Source: JAMWCX01 sp964352425
GTDB lineage: Bacteria > Omnitrophota > Gorgyraeia > 2-01-FULL-45-10
Length of the DNA: 10,163 nucleotides
NCBI GenBank assembly: GCA_964352425.1
Contig: CAYGRZ010000052.1
Coordinates: 1-10,163 of the forward strand
Direction: 5' to 3'
This document shows positions 1-5,284 of the stretch, in pieces; position 1 is the stretch's first letter, and each line of letters begins with the position of its first letter. The position numbers and the translations under genes were made by a program. Below the pieces are notes generated by a model. That model was not told the origin of the DNA and did no database searches. It worked only from the letters and a program-made list of their open reading frames with translations.

Positions 1-21
1 CGGAAGCGACCCAAAAACGGG

Positions 22-50
22 TTGCTATTTTTTTTGTGTATGGGTATAAT
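22..50 (+). promoter_or_regulatory. Predicted sigma-70 promoter of the GGDEF gene
   Basis: A -35 element TTGCTA (22-27) and a perfect -10 element TATAAT (45-50) are separated by 17 bases, the optimal spacing. The expected transcription start is around 56-58, which falls on the ATG at 57-59. The mRNA may therefore be leaderless. The T-run between the boxes is part of the spacer. This is seen directly in the sequence; promoter activity is inferred. Confidence 0.6.
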
Positions 51-56
51 ATAACC

Positions 57-932
57 ATGAAGGAGATGTTTACCGAAAAAGTCGACTTCCTCACGAACTG
101 CTACATGAAAGACGGCCTCAAGCCGTTTCTCGATAAACTGCTTGCCGAATACAAGACGTATGGCAAGGAGTTCTCTCTCCTGCTCCTCGATGTAGACCAT
201 TTTAAGCCGTTCAACGACAAGTACGGCCATCTCGACGGCGACCAGGTCCTCAAATATTTCTCATCGACCCTCCGGCTGGGCCTGGCCGACATGGATGCCA
301 GCATCTTCCGTTTCGGCGGTGACGAGTTCATCCTGGTATTCCCCGAGAAGAACACCAAACAGGTCAGTGACGTGGCGAAGCAGCTGCAAGGGATGTTGAA
401 GGAAAGGCCGTTCCTGCTGGGCGGCAAGATGTTTAAGATGAGTTTCAGCGGCGGCATCGTCTCGTGCGCCAGCGACGGCGAGAATATCGACGAGATCCTG
501 GTCAACGCAGACAAGGCGATGTATGCTTCGAAAAAATTGGGCCGCGGGCGGGCGACCATATACGGGCAGATACGGCTGCACTACCAGCTGAAGGTCCTGA
601 GGGCAGCGGGCGTGGTAGTGTCGATCGCGCTCGTTGCGTTGTGCGTTGCGGCGATAGTGATGGCGTTGAAGTCCGGCTGGACGTTCAAATGGCCGGAATC
701 CAGGGCCGCCGCCACGGCCAAGGCCGTGAAAGGGGCCAAGGCGGAAAAGGGCGCGCCCTTTCCGGCAAGGCAGAAGCGCGCCACGGTCTATCTCAGGTCC
801 GGCGCCGCGATCAAAGGCACTATTATCAAGGAAACTCCCGTCGATATAGAGCTCGACCTCGCCCTCGATAAGGGTGAGGGCTCCGCGACCCTGATGAAGT
901 CGATCATAAAAAAGATAGAGCGTGAAGAATAA
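57..932 (+). CDS. GGDEF-domain (diguanylate cyclase-like) protein, single membrane anchor
   Basis: Predicted 291-residue protein. Residues about 10-170 form a GGDEF domain: DVDHFKPFND with metal-binding acidic residues at about 45-54, the YGHLDGD helix start, and an intact RFGGDEF signature (GGDEF at 87-91). This family condenses two GTP into cyclic-di-GMP in the cytoplasm. The allosteric inhibitory RxxD site expected just before GGDEF reads DMDA, so product inhibition is probably absent. A single hydrophobic segment (about 184-203) follows the catalytic domain. After it come an Ala/Lys-rich linker and a small C-terminal module (about 240-291, starting near VYLRSGAAIKGTII and ending KSIIKKIE). 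Enzyme first and membrane anchor second is the reverse of the usual sensor-TM-GGDEF order. I chose the ATG at 57 because an in-frame GTG at 36 lies upstream of the -10 box. There is no Shine-Dalgarno before 57; AAGGAG occurs only inside codons 2-3. The gene overlaps the next one by 11 bases. Confidence 0.88.
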   Translation: MKEMFTEKVDFLTNCYMKDGLKPFLDKLLAEYKTYGKEFSLLLLDVDHFKPFNDKYGHLDGDQVLKYFSSTLRLGLADMDASIFRFGGDEFILVFPEKNTKQVSDVAKQLQGMLKERPFLLGGKMFKMSFSGGIVSCASDGENIDEILVNADKAMYASKKLGRGRATIYGQIRLHYQLKVLRAAGVVVSIALVALCVAAIVMALKSGWTFKWPESRAAATAKAVKGAKAEKGAPFPARQKRATVYLRSGAAIKGTIIKETPVDIELDLALDKGEGSATLMKSIIKKIEREE

Positions 933-1545
933 GCTCTGGCCCCTGGCGATCCTCGTATTGATATTCATATTCAACGACCTCCTCTTCATAAATATCAGGT
1001 TTTACGTAAGGTGGCTTGCTGTCGATTACGGCTCGCGCGCGCTGGCCATCTTTTTTATTATTTACCTGATAAAGACCCGGAAGAGCACGATCGCCGATTT
1101 CGGGTTTGTGAAGATGCCGCCGCGGATGTTTATGTTTTGGGCGGCCGCGTTATCCGTGACGGGGGTTTTGATCGACCAGCTCGCCGGCGCGTTCTTCCAG
1201 AAGATAATGCCGCCGACAGCGCTCGCGCATTTTCCGAAGATAGAAAACGGTATCATAAAGGCGCTCGATCTGAGTGTTGGCATGCTGCTCGTGAGTGTCA
1301 GCGAGGAGGCCGTGTTCAGGGGATATTTTTTCTCGACAATAAAAGGGCGCATGCAAAACCCCGCCGTGTTCGTCGCGGTCTCCTGTGCCGTCTTCGGGCT
1401 CATCCACTGGTCGTCGGGACTCGATGCGGTGATAACGACCGCGATATGGGGCATCCTGCCGATGGTCTCGGTGATGAGGACAGGGTCTATACTGCCGGCG
1501 CTCGTCGCGCATTATGTTACAGACTTCGTCTATTTCATAAAATAG
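922..1545 (+). CDS. CPBP-family intramembrane metalloprotease
   Basis: This 207-residue, very hydrophobic protein has several membrane segments (about 6-24, 37-50, 68-88, 115-127, 146-161, 170-195). The three signature motifs of the CPBP (CaaX protease and bacteriocin-processing, formerly Abi) family are present in order: EEAVFR (E128, E129, R133), FGLIH (F158, H162) and HYVTD (H197, D201). These Glu/His residues are the predicted catalytic and metal-binding set of this intramembrane glutamic/metalloprotease superfamily. Members process prenylated or peptide substrates, or act in bacteriocin immunity; the substrate here cannot be told. The start is GTG at 922, overlapping the end of the GGDEF gene by 11 bases with only a weak purine-rich RBS, so translation is probably coupled to the upstream gene. 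The length is typical of small family members. Confidence 0.88.
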   Translation: MKNKLWPLAILVLIFIFNDLLFINIRFYVRWLAVDYGSRALAIFFIIYLIKTRKSTIADFGFVKMPPRMFMFWAAALSVTGVLIDQLAGAFFQKIMPPTALAHFPKIENGIIKALDLSVGMLLVSVSEEAVFRGYFFSTIKGRMQNPAVFVAVSCAVFGLIHWSSGLDAVITTAIWGILPMVSVMRTGSILPALVAHYVTDFVYFIK

Positions 1546-1565
1546 AAATTGAAAATGCATATTTA

Positions 1566-1594
1566 TTGACTTAACCTTTCTTCCGTGATAAGAT
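1566..1594 (+). promoter_or_regulatory. Predicted sigma-70 promoter for a short RNA or the PilZ leader
   Basis: TTGACT (1566-1571, one mismatch to TTGACA) and TAAGAT (1589-1594) are separated by exactly 17 bases. The expected start site is near 1601. It lies 21 bases past the CPBP stop codon and 138 bases before the PilZ start, so it opens a new transcription unit. Activity is inferred. Confidence 0.62.
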
Positions 1595-1600
1595 CAAGCT

Positions 1601-1703
1601 GTTATCCAGATATAGTCTGATCAATAATGGCAGGCATCCGCCTATGATCACGAAAAAGAAACGTCGTTCGATTATAACCGGGCTGTTGAGCCCGGTTTTT
1701 TTA
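1601..1703 (+). ncRNA. Candidate small RNA or terminator-controlled leader, about 100 nt
   Basis: The stretch runs from the predicted start site to the T-tract of an intrinsic terminator and holds no convincing gene. Besides the terminator hairpin it can form a long stem from two TGATCA copies (1618-1623 and 1645-1650) enclosing AGGC/GCCT (1632-1635 and 1640-1643) around an ATCC loop. A smaller ACGA/TCGT hairpin (1650-1653 and 1664-1667) shares one base with that stem. I do not recognise a known riboswitch; in particular the conserved core of the GEMM-I cyclic-di-GMP class is not visible. It could be a free-standing small RNA, or an attenuated 5' leader of the PilZ gene that starts 29 bases past the T-run. 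Promoter, structure and terminator are visible; function is unknown. Confidence 0.42.
1676..1703 (+). terminator. Intrinsic terminator upstream of the PilZ gene
   Basis: The arms are 1676-1684 (AACCGGGCT) and 1689-1697 (AGCCCGGTT), a perfect 9-bp GC-rich stem closed by a GTTG loop. A T-tract runs from 1696 to 1702. This is a textbook Rho-independent terminator for + strand transcription. It can serve both the upstream GGDEF/CPBP transcript and any RNA started at 1601. Transcription of the PilZ gene must read through it or start after it. Confidence 0.87.
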
Positions 1704-1731
1704 TTTAATAAGTTTAATAAGGATCTATATC

Positions 1732-2244
1732 ATGGCAAATAACGTCATGAGACCATCGTCAGCCCTGCCCATATCCGAGCGGAGGCGTTTCATACGGCAT
1801 CCGCTCTGTTTCCCGCTTACGTACACCGTCATAGAAAGAGCGCACGGCCCGTCCGCTGTTAAGACGGGCGTAAAGGCTCCCGGCAAAGAGAATAAGACGA
1901 CTACGATCAATATCAGCATGGGCGGCCTGCTGTTCGCGGCAAAGCGTCCTGTGAGGGTGGACTCGATCATCATGATCAAGATGCCGTTTCAGGACAAGAT
2001 CTTTAACGTGAGGGCGAAGGTCGTACACTGTGACAAGAGTCCGGAAACGAAACTCTATAACATAGGCTGCGCGTTCCACCGGCTGGGCGCCGCGTATAAG
2101 GTGAAGCTCGTCGAGCAGCTGTATCTGATCAGCGAATTCCGCGACCTGAAGTCGATCGAGCTGGGAAAAGATATTTCGCTCGAGAAGGCCTCCCGGGAAT
2201 GGATAAAGAGATATTCGGCCAGGTTCAGAAAACTCTACTGGTAA
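1732..2244 (+). CDS. PilZ-domain protein (predicted c-di-GMP binding)
   Basis: This 170-residue soluble protein has the two cyclic-di-GMP contact motifs of PilZ domains: RxxxR within ERRRFIRHP (R18, R22) and NxSxxG as NISMGG (N60, S62, G65). A beta-rich stretch follows, up to the YNIGCAFHRL strand at about 109-118, which is also typical. The segment between the two motifs is longer than usual (about 20 extra residues, 36-56). The C-terminal tail (about 125-170) is predicted helical and charged, and I do not recognise it. The start ATG at 1732 has AAGGA at 1719-1723, 8 bases upstream. PilZ proteins are receptors that couple cyclic-di-GMP to motility, secretion or polysaccharide export; the partner is not evident here. 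The GGDEF gene 0.8 kb upstream belongs to the same signalling field, but the two genes are separated by a terminator. Confidence 0.87.
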   Translation: MANNVMRPSSALPISERRRFIRHPLCFPLTYTVIERAHGPSAVKTGVKAPGKENKTTTINISMGGLLFAAKRPVRVDSIIMIKMPFQDKIFNVRAKVVHCDKSPETKLYNIGCAFHRLGAAYKVKLVEQLYLISEFRDLKSIELGKDISLEKASREWIKRYSARFRKLYW

Positions 2245-2254
2245 GATGAGAAAA

Positions 2255-2317
2255 GGCCTGCGGACCCCCACGGTATTTCTGATCCTGATGTATATTTGCC
2301 TGTGACCGTCGCAGGCC
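2255..2317. repeat. Long imperfect inverted repeat between PilZ and exported-protein genes
   Basis: GGCCTGCG (2255-2262) pairs perfectly with CGCAGGCC (2310-2317). Inside it, ACGGT (2270-2274) pairs with ACCGT (2305-2309), leaving a 7-base C-rich bulge and a 30-base loop. On the + strand no T-run follows, so it is not a classic terminator there. On the - strand the stem would be followed by TTTT, but no minus-strand gene ends here. It fills about half of the 120-base gap after the PilZ gene. It may protect mRNA ends, act as a weak terminator, or be a small mobile hairpin repeat. Confidence 0.5.
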
Positions 2318-2364
2318 CTTCCGTGTAAGAGCATAAAAAAATATGCACAGCATAAGGAGGCAGC

Positions 2365-2748
2365 GTGTATAAAAAAATAGTGGCAGTGGCGGCCGCGGCG
2401 GTGCTCGTGGCATCGTTCGCGCTTGCCGAACAGGCGAAGCAGTTCACGGGCAACGAGTATCTGGCGCTGGCGAAACAGAAGAGGGTGGAGATAGTGGCCG
2501 CGCTGATACGGGACGCGAAAGCGGGCTCTGTCAGGATACAGCAGACGCCCGTCTCGTATTGCAGGAGGCTCGACGCCTTTTACGTCAAGCACCCGGACAT
2601 GAAGGCCCAGCAGGTGGCCGTCGTCCTGAAGACGCTCATCATCATGGAATACGACTGGGAGCAGGGCGGCGTCAACAAGGACACGCTCGCGCGCCAGTGG
2701 CTCGGCGAGAATGCCTACCGGCAGAACAGGGCGCGGCTTGGGAAGTAA
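2365..2748 (+). CDS. Small exported protein of unknown function
   Basis: This is a 127-residue protein with a clear Sec signal peptide: MYKK, a hydrophobic Ala/Val core (about 5-19), then FALA before E22, fitting cleavage after A21 (ALA-EQ). The mature part (about 106 residues) is basic, predicted helical, and has one cysteine (C66), so it cannot form an internal disulfide. I do not recognise the family. The start is GTG at 2365, preceded by a strong AAGGAGG (2354-2360) with a rather short 4-base spacer. The stop codon TAA (2746-2748) shares its last A with the ATG of the helicase gene, so the two are probably co-transcribed and may be translationally coupled. The helicase is cytoplasmic, so this pairing does not predict a shared function. 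Confidence 0.72.
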   Translation: MYKKIVAVAAAAVLVASFALAEQAKQFTGNEYLALAKQKRVEIVAALIRDAKAGSVRIQQTPVSYCRRLDAFYVKHPDMKAQQVAVVLKTLIIMEYDWEQGGVNKDTLARQWLGENAYRQNRARLGK

Positions 2749-4778
2749 TGGAAGACCTGAGGAAGAAGCTTAATCCGTCGCAGTATGAAGCCGTCACGAC
2801 GATAGACGGGCCGGTGCTCGTCATCGCCGGCGCGGGTTCCGGCAAGACGCGCGCGATCGAATACCGCGTCCTGCACATGGTCGAGAGCGGTGTAAGACCT
2901 GAGTCGATACTGCTGCTGACGTTCACGAGGAAGGCGGCCCACGAGATGCTCTCGCGCGCCGCGCGCCACGACAAGCGGTGCACCCGCGTCGAGGGCGGCA
3001 CGTTCCACTCGTTCGCGTTCAAGATACTGAAGAAATACGCGAAGGTGCTGGGCCTGTCGAATCTTTTCTCGATCCTCGACGAGTCCGATGCCGAAGAGGC
3101 GATCGGTAAGTGCGTCGCGAAGCTCGGGCTGTTCGGCAAGGAGAAGAAATTCCCGAAGAAGGACACGCTGCGCAGCGTGATCAGCATGTCCGTCAATAAG
3201 GAGATGTCGATCGTCCGCGTCCTCGAGAAGGAATACCCGCACTTCCTCGAATTCGCCAAAGACATAGACGCCCTCCGCAAAGAATACGCCTCCTACAAGA
3301 TCGGCAAGAGCTATCTCGACTACGATGACCTGCTGATATTCCTGAAGATGCTGCTCGAGATCGATGAAGTACGGAAAAAACTCTGCGAAAAATACAAATA
3401 CGTGATGGTCGACGAATACCAGGACACGAACCTGCTGCAGGGCGATATCGCGTACCTGCTGGCCAAAGACCACGAGAATATCATGGCCGTCGGCGACGAC
3501 GCGCAGTCGATCTACGGGTTCAGGGGTTCGTCGCACAGGAACATCATGGAGTTCCCGAAGAAGTTCAAGAAGTGCGCCATCATAAAGCTCGAAGAGAACT
3601 ACAGGAGCACGCAGGAGGTCCTCGACGTCGCGAACACCGTGCTGGAGAACATGGAGAACAAGTACTCGAAGTGCCTCGTCGCGATGAGGAAAGACCCCGG
3701 CGACAAGCCGAAGCTGAGTTTCTTTAAGAACGCCTACGACGAAGCCGCGTGGATCGTCGACCGGATAAACAAACTCCGTTCCGACGGCGTCGACATCCAT
3801 CACCAGGCGGTGCTCTTCCGCTCGGCGTACATTTCGATACCGCTGCAGGCGGAGCTGTCGAGGAACGGCATACCGTACCAGGTCTTCGGGGGACTGCGGT
3901 TCTACGAGACGGCGCACGTCAAGGACGTCACCGCGCACCTGAAGGTCGTGATGAACCCCCGCGACGAGATCGCCTGGCACCGGGTCCTGACGCTGATCCA
4001 GGGTATCGGCCCGAAGACGGCCGACAGGATCGTCGAAGATATCCTGGCGTGCGGTTCGATGAAAGAGATCACCGAGCGGGTCCTGCAGGACAGCGCGAAA
4101 CTCGGCAAGCTGTTCAGGAATGTCGGTAAAGTACGTTCGTATCTGAAGTCCGCGTCCTCCTACAAGCTCGGGCCCGGCTCGCTGTACGACATCGCCCTCG
4201 ACTACTACGCGCCGCTTATGAAGGAAAAGTTCGACGACTGGCATATCAGGATCAACGACCTCGAGGCGCTCCGGCAGATAGCCGCGCGGTACGAGTCGCT
4301 CGAGGAATTATTGGCCGATTTCGCGATCGAGCCGCCCGACCGCGGCGTCTGGAAGGTCGAGCCGGCGCCGAAGGACGAGGAGAAGCCGCTGACGCTTTCG
4401 ACCATCCACTCGGCGAAAGGCCTCGAGTGGGATTCGGTCTTCCTGATTGGTCTCATCGACGGCGTCCTGCCGTCCAGTTTCTCGCTCGACGACAGCGAAG
4501 AGATCGAAGAGGAGAGCAGGCTCTTCTATGTCGCGGTCACGAGGGCGAAGAACAGCCTCTTCTTATCGATGAACCACGAAGGCACGCGCGGCGGCATAAC
4601 GCAGTTCAATAAAGTATCCCGCTTCCTGGACTCTCCCAATATCCTCGCGTTCCTTGACCAGAAGGTCATATTCGAGCCCGGCGAACGCTCCGGCATAGAC
4701 CTCGATGACGATGACGGCATCATGCCCGCCTATGATAAAGGCTCCCTCCTCAGGGAAGTCCTGGATAACTACTCTTAA
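2748..4778 (+). CDS. UvrD/PcrA/Rep-type superfamily 1 DNA helicase
   Basis: The 676-residue protein carries the full set of SF1A motifs in order: Q-motif LNPSQYEAV (8-16), Walker A AGAGSGKT (27-34), motif Ia LLTFTRKAA (56-64), Ib GTFHSF (84-89), Walker B VDEYQD (221-226), III VGDDAQSIYGFRG (248-260), IV LEENYRST (281-288), V TIHSAKGLEW (552-561) and VI RLFYVAVTRA (591-600). It should be an ATP-driven 3'-to-5' DNA translocase or helicase in repair and replication restart. UvrD, PcrA and Rep cannot be separated here. No RecB-type nuclease domain is seen, and the C-terminal tail after about 625 is short and acidic. The start is the ATG at 2748, overlapping the upstream stop by one base with GGGAAG just before it. 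The frame stays open upstream to 2559, but that part is antiparallel-looking, low-quality sequence inside the preceding gene. Confidence 0.93.
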   Translation: MEDLRKKLNPSQYEAVTTIDGPVLVIAGAGSGKTRAIEYRVLHMVESGVRPESILLLTFTRKAAHEMLSRAARHDKRCTRVEGGTFHSFAFKILKKYAKVLGLSNLFSILDESDAEEAIGKCVAKLGLFGKEKKFPKKDTLRSVISMSVNKEMSIVRVLEKEYPHFLEFAKDIDALRKEYASYKIGKSYLDYDDLLIFLKMLLEIDEVRKKLCEKYKYVMVDEYQDTNLLQGDIAYLLAKDHENIMAVGDDAQSIYGFRGSSHRNIMEFPKKFKKCAIIKLEENYRSTQEVLDVANTVLENMENKYSKCLVAMRKDPGDKPKLSFFKNAYDEAAWIVDRINKLRSDGVDIHHQAVLFRSAYISIPLQAELSRNGIPYQVFGGLRFYETAHVKDVTAHLKVVMNPRDEIAWHRVLTLIQGIGPKTADRIVEDILACGSMKEITERVLQDSAKLGKLFRNVGKVRSYLKSASSYKLGPGSLYDIALDYYAPLMKEKFDDWHIRINDLEALRQIAARYESLEELLADFAIEPPDRGVWKVEPAPKDEEKPLTLSTIHSAKGLEWDSVFLIGLIDGVLPSSFSLDDSEEIEEESRLFYVAVTRAKNSLFLSMNHEGTRGGITQFNKVSRFLDSPNILAFLDQKVIFEPGERSGIDLDDDDGIMPAYDKGSLLREVLDNYS

Positions 4779-4802
4779 TACATTATAATCAGCATATAAC
4801 AC

Positions 4803-4831
4803 TTGATACGGCCGGCCAATCATTGTAAAAT
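4803..4831 (+). promoter_or_regulatory. Predicted sigma-70 promoter of the archease-rtcB operon
   Basis: TTGATA (4803-4808) and TAAAAT (4826-4831) are separated by 17 bases, close to consensus in both boxes. The predicted start is about 4838, giving a short leader of about 20 bases before archease. The spacer contains the perfect 8-bp palindrome GGCCGGCC (4810-4817), which could be a regulator site or chance in GC-rich DNA. No sigma-54 (GG-N10-GC type) promoter, as used for the regulated rtc operon of E. coli, was noticed. Confidence 0.62.
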
Positions 4832-4855
4832 AAGCCATCGTCAAGCGAAGGTGCC

Positions 4856-5275
4856 ATGATGAAACGCTATGAACAATTTCCGCACACCGCCGATATCGGC
4901 GTGCGCGTATATGGCAGCGATCCGGAAGAGCTGTTCGCCAATGCCGCCTTCGCGATGTTTGACATACTGGCCGACCTCGAGGGCCTGACCGGCGATATCG
5001 TCGAGACATTCGAGCTCGAAGCCCCCAACCATGAAGAGCTGCTGGTGTTGTGGCTCGATGAACTCCTCTACAATTTTTACACCAAACAGCTGATATTCTT
5101 CAGGTTCCAGATAGACGAATTGACCGCAACCGGCCTCAAGGCGAAGGCGTTCGGCAGGTCCGTCGGCGCGAACCGCAACCGGCTGAAGACCGAGATCAAG
5201 GCAGCGACGTACTCTGACCTGAAGATAGTGAAGGCCTCCGACGGGTACGAGGTCGAGATAATATTCGATGTGTAG
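4856..5275 (+). CDS. Archease, RtcB RNA-ligase activating protein
   Basis: The 139-residue protein has the usual archease length and landmarks: the N-terminal HTADIG motif (10-15, with the conserved acidic D13), the helix WLDELLYNFYTK (66-77), and the C-terminal strand EIKAATYSDLKI (113-124). Archease is a small metal-binding cofactor that speeds guanylylation of RtcB and allows multiple turnovers of RNA ligation. In many homologues I recall KA(V/A)TYH at the last motif; here the His position is Ser. The start could be ATG 4856 or ATG 4859. The RBS GAAGG (4847-4851) is 4 bases from the first and 7 from the second, slightly favouring 4859. rtcB begins 9 bases after the stop, so the pair forms an operon from the promoter at 4803-4831. 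Confidence 0.9.
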   Translation: MMKRYEQFPHTADIGVRVYGSDPEELFANAAFAMFDILADLEGLTGDIVETFELEAPNHEELLVLWLDELLYNFYTKQLIFFRFQIDELTATGLKAKAFGRSVGANRNRLKTEIKAATYSDLKIVKASDGYEVEIIFDV

Positions 5276-5284
5276 GACTCCGTT

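Noticed and set aside
36..56. GTG 36 as the start of the GGDEF protein
   Set aside because: It lies upstream of and within the -10 region of the predicted promoter, has no RBS, and the added residues are not part of the domain.
1601..1675. Cyclic-di-GMP (GEMM-I) riboswitch ahead of the PilZ gene
   Set aside because: It would fit the context, but the conserved core sequences of that class are not present.
2559..2747. Upstream extension of the helicase frame (63 extra codons)
   Set aside because: It lies fully inside the exported-protein gene, has low-complexity Gly/Ala/Arg-rich content, and the ATG at 2748 gives a normal helicase N-terminus just before the Q-motif.
2715..4244. 509-codon open frame on the - strand
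   Set aside because: It is antisense to the helicase gene, whose motifs are unmistakable. The translation is rich in V, R, D, L and H as expected from a GC-rich shadow and shows no family motifs.
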